A stretch of 64,000 nt of DNA from Punica granatum (Eukaryota; Streptophyta; Magnoliopsida; Myrtales; Lythraceae). The notes under the pieces were generated by a model, which saw only the letters and a program-made list of their open reading frames with translations, was not told the DNA's origin and did no database searches. The stretch spans positions 14,058,001 to 14,122,000 of the forward strand of contig NC_045131.1 of NCBI RefSeq assembly GCF_007655135.1. Reading direction: 5' to 3'. Positions 1 through 11,566 of this stretch are shown here, piece by piece (position 1 is the first letter of the stretch; each line of letters opens with the position of its first letter). The position numbers and the translations under genes are program-made.

Positions 1-2514
1 TGAGTGTTGTCTTCAAACTTCTTGGATATTTTGAAACAAGAGTGTAAGTTGGCTTCTTGCATTGAAGAAGAAGAAACTTTTAGAATAAAGGGTGACTCAT
101 CTTGGGTAGCCCGTGGGTCCCACGACAAAAGAGGAGAAACCGGAAAAAAGCTCGGATCTCGATTGATCGCGCATTCGAGGTTCGTGGTTTGAATTATCGA
201 TATACGCGAGGAAACGGGTTTAAAGAGTCCGAGATTGGCATTTTCCGTGAGAAATTGCCAAATGTCTGTATGAGGCTCGGAAGCTGGTTTTGCTCCTTTT
301 AAGCATTCAGAGTGAGGTTACCCACTTCTGACAGCATATCTTGTATCTGCATCCCACGTCGGTCATTTTGACATAAATTGTCAAATTACGCGGGCACTTT
401 ATCCTTAAGCCGGTAATGCAAATATGGAGCCGGAGATGTCCTAGGAGGCCGAAACTGGATTTCTCATATTGCTTTCTGAGTTTCTTGGGTGATCCGGAGA
501 TCACTGTGATCTCTGTTTGCCGAGATTGGGCCTCTAAGGATATGAAAAGTGCATCTGAGACCCTTAAAGCATTGCTCGAGGGGTCTAGATGAGTTGTGTG
601 ATTCATTCCGACGATTCCACATTGAGCCTTGAGAAGGTTAGCATTGTGTAAGGTAAGCATCCGGCGTCAAGTTTCCCCAAAGAGGACCTCCGGATATGGA
701 TTTTCACTGAAAATGGCCTTTTGTGCTCTTCGGAGGTTACTCGGGAAACCGTGAAGGGTTTTGCTATCTGTTTTGCCCAATTGCGAATGTCCGCTGGAGT
801 TTTCAAGGCAATGTAGTATGAACTTCGTTTGCCGTAATTCCATCAGACCATTCTCCGGTTATGCTCTTTCGAAGAGGGGTATGCCCGTTTTGTCGCTCGG
901 AAGTCATTTAGAGTGCTTGTATGGCTTCCAAAAGACAATCTGAAGCATTGCTCGTGCTCTGTATGATTGTGGGGCATGGCTGCATCTGATATTTGGAATT
1001 AACTTTTCTCCGAGAAATCGGCATTTTTGGACTTCCACTGAAAAGTTGTCTGTATACAGAAAGTTGTTCTGTATAGAGCAGTTGATTTGCGACATGCGTT
1101 TGAAGACACTTTTCATCTGTTTGGCATCGATGTGGATTTTTGAAGTCCAATGTTGGCTATCTTCCGACGGTCGAGCGAACTATCGGAAATTAGGACTGTC
1201 CATGTGGTACACTGGAAATGCCTCTTTTGGACGTTGTTGAGCTCTCTAGCCACTATGTTACCCTTTGGTGACTCCTGGAATCCTTCTGTCATGTGTGCAT
1301 GTCTTCTGCTCAATTTTGCCGACTTGAGGATGAATAGTGATTTCTCGCTCTGTGGAGCCTTCTTCTGTGATAACGCTCAAGTCGTAGCATTGTTTGCTAT
1401 TGATGGACATTGTTTGACTTGTGGACCAAAATGGGGTGCTGACACCCCCAAGGCAGCCCATGGTCGATTTTCACCACATGCGTCTTCTCTGTTTTTATCT
1501 ATCTAGGATTGAGACGTGTCTGTTAAGCAACCCCTGTTCGTAATCTGATAATCACGTAAACATGGCAATTAATTCACGCCACTTGTCTGTTTTTATCCAT
1601 TATATGTTTTTTTATCTGTTTTTGTCTGTTTTGTGACGGTTCAAGCCCGAACCCATAGGACAAGGTTCACACGGGGTCCAATACCCCAACCATTGATCAC
1701 GGGGTCTAATGCTCCCACACACTGAGTGCGCGTGACCCGAGTGCGGAATGGGGTCTAATCTCAGGTCACCATTTCGACCTTGATAGTATCCAAGCGGATG
1801 ATGACTCAGGTCGGGATACATGAAATAAGGTTAGACAATCACCCGGGAGCTCGACTGGTCTCACAGCTATCTCGAGGACCATTTGGTCATCCGGGGATTC
1901 GTTGGTTAGGTCGAACTCGACCCTCGACTCTTATGAGCCCGCATCGCATTAATTTCGGTTTCGATCTTTTCAAAAAAGTCACGGTGCGCATGAGTGGAAT
2001 ATTGGCCGAATGTAAACCGATCGGGGTCCATTTGTTGTTATTTAATATTTATCATTTGAGAGTATATTGTGAAGTATTTATTTGTACATTTATTCATGTA
2101 ATGATCATGATTGACAAGCGTAGAGTTTGAGAGTCGATCATTATCACGAATTTACGGTGTCAAAACGAGCGAGATGAGGGAAGCCTAATCAAGCAGTAAA
2201 TAAATTAAAAATGGCAAGCCTTAGACAAATTAGAGTACCGATAGGGCCTGCGGGATATAGGCCCCGCACATAACAGAACCCCCGAGCTTGGAACCTTCGG
2301 TTTTGCAGACCATATGCCTTAGCAAACTAAGTGTATTCCTTACCCCTAGTCGCGGACAACTTATCGGCCCTCGACCTCCGGGTCATAAATTGGTAGTGGC
2401 AACTCTTTCTCACACATGTCCGTTACATGTCCCACGAGAAGGTGAATACTCTCAAGCCGTGCGATCAGTGCACATGCATGCGGGTTCCAACGAGACGAAA
2501 TTCAGGTCCGCACA
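1..2514 (+). mobile_element. 3' part of a long LTR, same family as the solo LTR at 28.6-33.6 kb
   Basis: From about 1600 to 2514 the sequence aligns collinearly with 32690-33593, the last 0.9 kb of the solo LTR described below. Shared landmarks are the 'acggtgtcaaaac' stretch (near 2155 and 33240), 'aatggcaagcc' and the terminal 'ggtccgcaca'. The left end lies outside the window. No gag, protease, RT or integrase motif is visible, so the 1-2514 stretch reads as LTR rather than internal domain. The portion 1-1600 is not clearly alignable with the other copy. It contains many short ORFs on both strands that look like chance ORFs. Orientation follows the other copy. The call of shared family is seen directly; full-length versus solo state cannot be decided here. 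Confidence 0.7.
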
Positions 2515-2671
2515 GTGATGCGTCCCATGTTTTCCCGTTTATGTTGGCTCCAAAAGCTAGGACATCAAGCCTCTCAATGACCTCATCGAAACATCTCTCC
2601 AGTCTATCGAAGTGTCTATCCAATCGATTGAACCGTTGATGAACTTGTTGCCTCCATTCCCTTATTGCCAT
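2515..2671 (-). pseudogene. Gag-like fragment (probable Ty3-type retrotransposon scrap)
   Basis: On the minus strand an ATG at 2671 opens about 52 codons rich in Arg, Asp and hydrophobics (starts MAIREWRQQVHQRF, with a heptad-like RLDRHFDRLE segment). It runs straight into the LTR end at 2514, which truncates it. Charged coiled-coil N-termini of this kind are common in plant Ty3/Gypsy Gag proteins, but no capsid or zinc-knuckle motif remains, so the family assignment is an inference. The simplest reading is an older minus-strand retroelement cut by insertion of the LTR element to its left. It could also be a chance ORF. Confidence 0.35.
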
Positions 2672-2759
2672 CCCTCGATCTCTCGACCTAGAGGTCTTAG
2701 TCCTATGACCGTCGTCGATAGAACCACTGCTTTACCAACTGACGCGGCGGGGTAAGCGT

Positions 2760-3982
2760 GATAAACAAGGATTATGCAATATTAATTGTTAAGACACCAA
2801 AAGGAGCCATGATCGACGAGAAAGCTCTCAAAACTATATCAAATCAATTCATATTCATTCATTCATTGATATCCATAGGCCTGCAATGCATTAAATATAA
2901 AATCATAATACGACTAATAAAAGAAATTAAAATCCTAAAGATATCGATATGACTAACAAAAGGAAATAAACTAAAATAAGGAAACACAGTGATATTAGAC
3001 TACATAGAAAGAATAATAGTAGGAAATCTTGACAATAAAAGGGAAATTTCTTTTAGGGTTCTAGAGACAGCATAGTCGGTGCCATGGCGCGAAAGTTCGG
3101 TGCTTAAGCGCTTTCTTTACTCGCTCGAGGCAGCTTAGTCGATGCCAAAGCACTGAATATTCGATGTAAACGCACCAAGCAAGATGGCCATTTTGTTGCT
3201 ATTGCACAGTTATTGGTGCTGCTCGGTCGAGACTACTTTCTTTGCCTTTCAATGATGCCAACGTTCCATAAGCTTATCCATTTCTCTCTCAACACTATTA
3301 ACATTCCAAAAAACGGGGACAAGACATCTCATCTCACCTTTTCAAATAATGAGAATCCTTATTCAATTAACCCAAAATATACCAACTTGAATTCGAGTTA
3401 CTTGAATGGTAGATAAGTCATAGATTTCCCATGTCATAAATGCAAGTAGTATAGATAAACACCGTCTTTAATACGGATTTAATTTTACAAATTGAAAATA
3501 TAATCAACTTTGCGCATAGCGTGGGTAATCAAGTTTTGCATAATTATAATTGATAATTGATACTTTTACAGATATATATAATTCTAAGCAAAATCAAATG
3601 ATATTTAATGAAATATAATTATAAAGTTTGGTAATAAATTAAATATGCGTAAATATTTTGCCTAGCTTGATATAATAACAGAACATAAATATATAAAAGA
3701 AAAACCATGAATAATAACGAAGATGGATATTTTTTTAACTTAATATGCACGTCAATGAGACAGAGTTGCAAATTTGAATGTGCATAGGGAGAGTGGAGAT
3801 GAGGATGACTGAATTTGAGTGAATAGAAAAGATGCAGAGTTGGTGTTTGAAATAACCTAATTAAATGGAATTTCTAACATCTATGATTTTTTTAAAAACA
3901 AGAAACTTCTCTTTTCTTAAGAGAACTCTTGATTTTTTGATATTATACAAATAATTTTTGACAATTGAACAAATATACATGG
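2760..3982. other. Intergenic, no supported gene
   Basis: AT-rich DNA without a recognisable gene. A GC-richer patch at 3060-3240 carries the words 'gtcggtgcca' and 'gtcgatgcca' in a retroelement-like context but gives no domain. Short ORFs at 2758-2952 and 3213-3416 show no protein-like composition. Confidence 0.5.
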
Positions 3983-3997
3983 AATCAAACATAAAGA

Positions 3998-5271
3998 ACT
4001 TTCTCCTTTTTCCCCCGTACACCACCCCCCCTATAGGAGCGGTGCTCGTCGGTGACTGTTCGCAGCAGTGCTCGCTGGATCGTCCTTTAGGTCGTCTCTA
4101 GGCTGGCGTCTTGATCATCACAGAGGAACTTGTCTGTCGCCACCCATCCCCTACCCATTGCAATCTGTCCTTCATCGCCATCTCACAATGAGCCCACCGA
4201 ACTGCAGCCTAAGCTTTTTCATGTCGCAGATCTGAGTCGGGGGCGGTGAAGAGGACACCAAGGGGGTTGTTGCGACCCCTTCTCTCTCCTATCTGCCCCG
4301 ACAAAGGTGTTTTGTGCCGGTGATTTTTTTCTCCTCTCCTCTGGTGACCCGAGCTCTCTCCCTCTCAGGCGGGCCCTGTGGTGAAGAGCGGTGACGGTTG
4401 GCTTACTCGGGGTGGCGACAGAGCTTGAGAACGGATGAAAGTGGCTCCATCGACTAATCGCTGACTCAACTGGTCATTCCGACCCGACAGCTAGACCGAC
4501 CCAAATTGAGGCCCCAACCCGACTGATGGTCCGACCCAACTGACATTGCAGACTCGACTGACATTCTCAACCCGATTTCCCTCCGACTCTCCTCTTCGGC
4601 CCTCCTTCTTACTCGATGGTGGCTTCTTGTCTACGGCAACTCCGCCCCTGTTCAGTTGTAGCATCCCCGTCCTCTACGATTATGATCATGACTTCAGCCA
4701 TCTCACATGCCAGTTACTAGTTTGAACCGATCAAAAAGCTTGGATTCTTTGATTGGACCATTTGTCTCATTAGTTTGATTATCGCTGGACTGAACTAATC
4801 TAAGAATCCTTGATGCTTTGCTTGGGTTCTGTGATTTGACAATCTATTTGATTGGGTTAATTGTCACCGGTTTGAACTGATTTAAGAATTCTTGCCGCTT
4901 TGATTTGATTGTCTCGGGATTGCGTTGTTAACTGTGATCTATAAAGGGTTTATGCGCCGAGTACCGATTCAAGACCTCTCTTGCCTCTACTTCTCTATTA
5001 TCACATGGTAGCACCTCTGTATGGATTGCATCTTGCTCCACTTTTCAGTATCGACTGAGTCCATATAGAGTTTAATTGTAAGAGATTGGAAACATATATA
5101 CAGCAACTGAAAGATTTCTGCAACTATATTTATATGGCCACTTTGTTTTTTTTTCCTTTATAGTGATACGGGTGATCTGTTGTGTTTTTTACTCCTATAA
5201 TCTTCTCTTGAACTTTTTATCCACAGTCATTTTTGTCATCAATGCACATTCGTTGATTTGCTGAGCCAAAA
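3998..5271 (+). mobile_element. Non-coding non-LTR retroposon with 15-bp target-site duplication
   Basis: The 15-mer aatcaaacataaaga occurs at 3983-3997 and again at 5272-5286, bracketing 1274 bp that ends in 'ctgagccaaaaa'. A direct repeat of this length next to an A-run is the signature of target-primed reverse transcription (LINE or SINE machinery). The 5' two fifths (about 4010-4700) is GC-rich, with many short CGACC/CGACTGAC words at 4440-4590. The 3' part is AT-rich. No ORF of useful length or RT motif is present, so it is non-autonomous, probably a LINE deletion derivative. Its 'ctgagc-An' end resembles the 'ctcagc-An' end of the LINE at 24.5-34.9 kb. It shares an internal stretch (around 4895-4925) with the retroposon at 59268-59943. 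Confidence 0.8.
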
Positions 5272-5972
5272 AATCAAACATAAAGAGGAATGACGTATCA
5301 TGTAACAAATATATAAAGCCATTTGAATATGTTTAGAGGTGCTCAGCTTCGGTTTGATGCGGTTTTTTGCTCAAACAATAATGAAATTATAACTATGAAA
5401 ATTGTAAATTAATAATGGTATCGAATCATATCTTTTTAAATAAAAATAAAATAAAAAATTCGATTTTTCTTTTCAATTCGGTCAATCCAGTAGCAAATGC
5501 TCTTCTGGGGTGTTGGCCCTAATATATTATGATCAACTTAATTCTCAAATTGCGTTATATCAAGACCAAATTTTTTTACTGAGAAGCTCACAAAGTGTTA
5601 ACATGATGCATATCAAACTACAAAAGCACAACAAAATAATCTCTAACCTAATCTTCATATACCTTAAAAGTGAATAATCTTAGAACGTAGCATAATAAGT
5701 CAAATTCATAATCCATATCATAGCAAAATATATCAAGTCGATAATGTAGTCACACAAAAGGTATGTATCATGATAGGGGATGTAAAGACCCATGGCAAGG
5801 AAACCTCAAATATATATATATATATATATATACACACAGGTATATGTATATGGCTCAGCTTGGTTCGGTTTTTAGCTTTAAGAACTGAAAAGTTAAAAAC
5901 CGAAACCAAACCAAACCGGAAAATTCCAAGAGAAATCTCACTGTAACCAAACCACAATCTTGAATTGATTCA
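5272..5972. repeat. Intergenic with (TA)n tract
   Basis: AT-rich intergenic DNA. A (TA)n microsatellite lies at about 5810-5832, and a low-complexity 'aaccgaaacc/ggttcggttt' purine-pyrimidine stretch follows at 5855-5925. No gene is supported. Confidence 0.6.
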
Positions 5973-6143
5973 GTGCGTTTGGTTTCAGAGTTAAAGTAAC
6001 TTTGATTTTGATTGTGGAAAAAAGACAAATGAGATGTGATTATAAATTTGACTTGGGAAACGTGTTTTTTTTATTGTATAGTGTATTGAGTTAAAGTTAA
6101 CGTTAAAATTTTTGTAATTTTAACTAAAAAAACAAACTGGCCT
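5973..6143. mobile_element. Tourist-like MITE, copy 1
   Basis: A 171-bp element with imperfect terminal inverted repeats: left 'gtgcgtttggtttcagagtt', right end complementary to 'ccagtttgttttttta'. It is flanked by the trinucleotide tca at 5970-5972 and 6144-6146. The interior (gattttgattgtgg, gacaaatgagat, aaatttgactt, aaacgtgt) is shared with the inverted copy at 55538-55696, which supports a real repeat family. Short length, 'GTTTGG' termini and a 3-bp TSD fit PIF/Harbinger (Tourist) MITEs. It sits about 300 bp upstream of the TPR gene promoter. Confidence 0.65.
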
Positions 6144-6410
6144 TCAAATTGGATTTTTCAGCATTTCTGTTACCAAGGTATTTTTTGAGTAGCCCCGCAT
6201 GCTGTTGAACCTTAATTTATCAAAAATGCTAAATCCATCTAACTAGTGTATCAAAATATTCTTCTAATTCAAAATTTTACTCATATTTATTGAATTTTCT
6301 TAAATGTCGTGTAAATTACGACTTATGTGATTGTGGCGAAACTTTAATTTATAAGAGGACTTTTAGGTTGATTGTCAGAGGACATAGGAACACTCTAATT
6401 TATCTAATTT

Positions 6411-6430
6411 GATTATATTTTGATTGGCTG
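6411..6430 (+). promoter_or_regulatory. Candidate core promoter of the TPR gene
   Basis: A TATA-like 'ttatattttg' at 6413-6422 is followed by an inverted CCAAT word ('attgg', 6423-6427), about 150 bp upstream of the ATG. Transcription starting 25-35 bp downstream would give a 5' UTR of roughly 120 nt that matches the compositional change near 6440. This rests on motif and position only. Confidence 0.3.
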
Positions 6431-6572
6431 ATCGATCTTATTGTGCATAGGAAAGCCGGGAAAGAGTGTCTTCAGCCGGACCACTTGTGCCCCAAAACCC
6501 CAAACAAAACCTCCCGACAGAAGACACGGGATCCCCAGAGATCTGGTTCGGAGCTCACCCATCGTCCGGTAG

Positions 6573-9500
6573 ATGGCTCAGACAGGGACCAGATCTGCAG
6601 CAGCGGCGTCGGGCGGCGGTGGGGAGGAGGTGTCCCTCAAAGAAAAGGGCAATGAGTTCTTCAAAGCGGGGAACTACCTTAAAGCTGCCGCTCTCTACAC
6701 TCAGGCGATTAAGCAGGATCCCAATAACGCCACCCTTTACAGGTTTCTTGCTGTCACCCAAGTTTTGAGCTTTTTCAGCTGACTCTCGTCCATGAATAAT
6801 GGGTTCCTCTCAAAACATGATTGTTGGATTGAAGTGAATCTTTTTCCTTTCGCGGGTTTGATTTGAACTGTTCGTCTATTGTCACAGATGAGTTTGGCTG
6901 CTAGATCATCTGTTGTAACCTAAATTTGGTTCGAATGTTCTGTTTTCAATGAGTTTGTGCCTTAGAAAGTGAGTGAGATGTGGAAAAGAGTTGGCTTTTG
7001 TTCCTTTTATATGGCCTCTTAATATACTGAGCAGTGTAGGCTTCTTGCCCGAGCTCAGCTTCAATATATAGCGGTGGAGGAGTGAATTTCGATAGAGTTT
7101 TGGAGATGGGTTTACTCTAGTTTGGCAGAGTGATTCCTAGCTTTTTGTCATCATGCTTAGTGTAAACTGCAGAAATCATATGATAATGGTTCCTATACAT
7201 TTTGTGCTTAAACATTGGCAAATACTATTGGTTAGGCCTTCTCAATGCTCCATAATGATACTTCCTACCTACAGATTTAATAAGCCCAAAACTTTTTTTT
7301 TTTTGGGATAAGGAGACACTTTTCTTGTTCTAACTCTTGTGGGTCTTCTAATTACTCATCATGCCATTACCATTCAATATGGATATAATCCGTCAACCTC
7401 TGCCATCTTCAATTCAATCATCAGCTATGTTTTTATCTTGAAGAACATTTTTTTCCAAGTTTCAGCGTATGTTGTTAATGCAATAATCAGTGTGGGAGTG
7501 CATCAGAGTATGCTTGCATCTTAGTGGATAAGGAAAAAAGTCTGCAACTTGAAGTGTTTTCTTTGAAATGGTTTTTGCATATCATGTATTTTCTGGTTTT
7601 AAGTGTTGTTCCTTGTATTAACTATTTATCTTCTATCTCTGGAAAGCAACCGCGCTGCGGCATTCCTGCATTTGGTCAAGCTCAGTAAAGCTCTCACTGA
7701 TGCTGAGACAGCAATCACATTGAACCCCCAGTGGGAGAAGGTATGGCTGAATGATCCATTGTTCCGCATATTTTACTGTTTGGTTTTGAATAACTGAGAC
7801 AAATGTCTAGCTTTCAATTTCGTACTTCTTGTTCTTTACTAACAAAGGAAAATAAGGTGGGAACCTGTTCAATTGCACTTTACTACATTTTGAGCCAGGA
7901 TGTGTTCTAAAGTGCGAGGCAATACTTGTTTTCTTTATTTTTATCGTTTTTCAAAAAGAACTGAACAAGTAGAAAATATTCTTAGATATCTGCATAACCA
8001 AATAGGGAAGCATTTCTTTGTTAATAATCAACTACACAATTTCCTTTTATGTATTGAACAGGGCTACTTTAGGAAAGGATGTGTATTAGAGGCCATGGAA
8101 AGATATGATGAGGTGAGCCTATTACACCTTACTCTTATCCTTCTCTTGTTCAGCAAAAAATTTCTCTCTAGTTCAAAACTTCGAGGTAGAGCTCGTCCTT
8201 TTTTATTGATTGATTGACGTTGATAGGCGTTAGCTGCTTTCGAGATGTCTTTGCAATACAATCCGCAAAGTTCTGAAGTATCAAAGAAGATCAAGAGGGT
8301 TGGGCAACTAGCAAGAGAAAAGAAGCGAGCCCAGGAAGTTGAGGATTTGAGATCCAATGTGCAGATGGCTAAGCACTTGGACCCATTCAAAACTGAATTG
8401 GTAGATATCTTCGTATTCTAGCTCTTCATTGTTGTTTTGCATTTAAAAAAAAAACTAATAATTTAGTAGAGATCTTATTCTTATGATAATATTTTGAAAT
8501 GTGGAGATTTATTACGTATTGATTTTTAAAATTGTTTCTCTGTCTTTTAAGTTGGGAAAATGTGGAGCTGAAGAAGGGTTTGAAGCCATTGTGTCATTTG
8601 TCGTTGAGACGATGGAGACAGCTGTTAAGTCATGGCATGAGACTTCCAAATTGGACCCTCGTGTCCATTTCCTTCTAGATTCAGAGAAGACGGATACTGA
8701 AAAATATGCTCCTGCTGTAAATATTGACAAGGTACTGTTATTTTTTCAATCATTTATTTGCTTCTCTAGTCAAATTGTTTTTGAATTTTCTTTGACATAG
8801 ACAATCTCTCCACTTTATACTTTCTTGATAAAGCAAGTTTCTAGTTTTCCTTGCAATGAAGCAAAACTGAACATATCTTCAGAAAAAGGCAAATGTGACC
8901 TTTTTTCTTTTTATGCCCTAAGCCCCTCTTTTGGATTACCTAGTCTAGTATAATGTGACCGCACTAACCTATTAAGAAAGGGATGAAGTTATGCTGTCAT
9001 AATGATTATCTTTTTCTGAATTATGACAGGCATTTGAATCGCCCGATATGCACAGCAGTTGTTTTACATTTCTTAGGCAGTATGCTGAGGATTCTTTCTC
9101 CAAAGCAGCTTGCCTAGTTACGCCAAAAAGCACCATATCCTACCCACAGGTATCTTCAGCTTCTCTTTCATTTTATTTATTTATTTATTATTTATTTGTT
9201 CTCTATTTTTCAATTTTCTATGCACAATATATGTGCTGGAGCTATGAGTTTTAGGAGTCGGAGCGTATATAGGATATAGAGAGTTGCAATTTCTTCCCGA
9301 ATGATTCGAGTGATGGTCATTTGGGATTTTGTTATCTTGGTAATCTTACTCTGTTCCATGTCAGAATATTTATACTATATTTACACATAGGCAGTCCCAT
9401 TGTATTTTTCTCTCTCAAGTAGTGTGATAATCAATCACTTGGAGTCCAGGACCTCAGTTGTCGCGCCGATGAGCACAAATTGTACTTTTTCCCTTTACAA

Positions 9501-10444
9501 CGGCATCCAATTTGATAGATAGAATGTGGATAATTAGGTCAACGTAGGAAACTGAAAGGGAAAAATGTAAACAAGGAGAGGGCAAGGGCAAGAATAGAGT
9601 GCCCAATTAAAGCACTATCAGGAAATCAAAATAATGCAATAAGCCTCTACTTCATGCTATATCCAAGTTGCTGTTGTTCAATAGGCGTTATGAGATCTTT
9701 CTCGTTTATCAATGTGGAAAAAGTAACAGGGCAGAACTTCATTGTTGGTAGTATTTGTTTACCAAAAAATTAATGGAGAAAACGGTGTCTCGTGTCAATA
9801 GATATCAGCATATATCTTCATACATGAGATTTCCCTCCATTAATGATGTCTCATTCTCTGTACCACTGAAAATAGGTATGGAAGGGACAAGGATCAAGAA
9901 AGTGGAAACACGGGCAACATGATGGCTTCTTTGTGCAATTTGAGTCGCCTTTCCTCCGAAAACTATGGTTCATTCCAAGTTCAACTGAAAAAGGGAAAAG
10001 TCTCTGCAGGTCACTTTCTTTTCCCTTGTTACAAATTTAGCATCCCATCTTTTCTGGCAGAATTTGTCGAATAAAAAGTTGCAGAATTCTAAAATTTTGA
10101 AGACCATTTTGCGGCACTTGACCTTTTTGTGTTCAGCTTCTACACTTCATTTTCTTTTTTCTTTTCTTCGGGGATCCACTCTTCTGCATGTTTACCTTTT
10201 GCGAATTCTAAGTAGCCTCTGGAGCACTTTTCAGTTCTTATTTTCTTCAAAAATTGAAGGCATATAGCTATATCAGCTTCTCCTACATATCACTCCTCTT
10301 TTTGCTAAAGTCCCTACTATACCAAATACCAGTAATTTTACTGTATTGAAAAATGTTCGAGCCTTAACATGACTCTTATGCAGAGAACCGGTAGTCCTTG
10401 ACATCGACATCCATGGGTTGCTCCCACGTCTCTTCAAAGAATAG
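6573..10444 (+). CDS. Three-TPR carboxylate-clamp protein (Arabidopsis TPR3-like), complete, 8 exons
   Basis: Exons 6573-6742, 7647-7740, 8062-8112, 8227-8400, 8552-8731, 9030-9149, 9876-10009 and 10384-10444 join in frame with GT-AG introns to 327 aa. An in-frame TAG directly precedes the ATG. Three TPRs occupy about residues 20-122. The five carboxylate-clamp positions known from HOP TPR1 (K, N, N, K, R) are present at K23, N27, N58, K88 and R92 with exact spacing, so binding of the EEVD tail of HSP70/HSP90 is expected. A charged helical linker and a conserved C-terminal half follow, including AVNIDKAFESP, FLRQYAEDSFSKAACL and VWKGQGSRKW (starts at 264). Length and exon-encoded blocks match the plant family of At1g04190 (TPR3). 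Cytosolic: no signal peptide or membrane segment. Function as a chaperone adaptor is inferred from the clamp; no lesion seen. Confidence 0.93.
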
Positions 10445-11566
10445 ACAGTGACTTCATAGCTGTAGTGAACTGCTTCAGACTAATTACATCAGAATCTGGT
10501 TGTCAGAGTGAAAGAATTAGAGAAGCTTGCTTCTGTTGGTGATCTTCGGTCGATCCATTCATTCTGCATCTCCTTCATGTTCAGGTATTATGGAGGATTT
10601 TGCCAGGTCAATTTCTGGTGCAATATTTTCTTGGGGTTTGCTTCAGTATACCATTGCTAGCTCTGATATGTTGGTTCAGTTTTGGCTTTCACCCAAAAAA
10701 ATGAAATTCTTGTAGAGGCTTGATATTCTTTGCTTAGATTTTATGTTCGGTCATAGATGTTCTATATCTTATCCGGCTCAGAGTAATGTTTGGTGATTAT
10801 ATGTCATATGTATATTATCGGTTGGATATTTGAATGCTCAGGTTCTGCTCAAATTTTTTTCTTCACGTCCATTCCTTCTCCTGGAAAGTGTTGTTGATTC
10901 CGACCGTTTAGTGTAGCCTATTAGTTGTACTTCACTTCAACGTGCTGCCCCTGTGCATATATTTGCATTCTGCCAATCCAATGGCTCCGGAGGCTGGGCC
11001 GCTGTACAAAATCATGTGTGTATATAAGTGCAGTTTTGAATTAGATTTCCCAGGAGCGGGGGTCTACCCCCATATATTGAGGAAGCCACTGTTAGGCAGG
11101 ACCAGTGAGGTCTCCCTCCCAATATGCTCTCGACTGCGAGACAAAGCAGCATTCTGAGCCATTGTTTGATGCCTTTATGTAGGACCAGCCATTCACATCG
11201 TTCATTGAATTTGATGTAATGTGATTTTCCTAGACAAGACTAATGTAATGTCGCATCTCAGAAATCCGACCTGGTAACATCGAATCCACCAGCTCATGAT
11301 CACTTTCCGATACACTGGTCTGTACTGTATGAAATGTAAGATTACACTTTCCCGATCCTCTAGAATTTCTGGAGGTTTCACTTGCATTGTATGGAAGGAG
11401 GCATCACAGAAATTCCCTTTTAAAATTGCAGGATTGCCACAATTTCAGCGAGATTTTGACTCAATACACCATATATTACATATATTTATATAGCATAGTC
11501 CCGTTAGTTCTCTTCGTTCATATTCTTCCCCCGATCTCTAGTTATATTGCTGACTACGAGAGTCAT
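10445..11566. other. Convergent intergenic region (3' UTRs of both genes)
   Basis: About 1.1 kb between the TPR stop (10444) and the SULTR stop (11567). The T-rich, ORF-poor stretch to roughly 10860 is probably TPR 3' UTR. The AT-rich 'atatatttatata' near 11479-11491 lies where a minus-strand SULTR transcript would end. A small GC-rich hairpin ('gggggtctaccccc', 11057-11070) is visible. No additional gene is supported. Confidence 0.5.

Noticed and set aside
1150..1506. 118-aa ORF in the window's left end
   Set aside because: Overlapped by ORFs on the other strand and located in LTR-type sequence; no protein motif.
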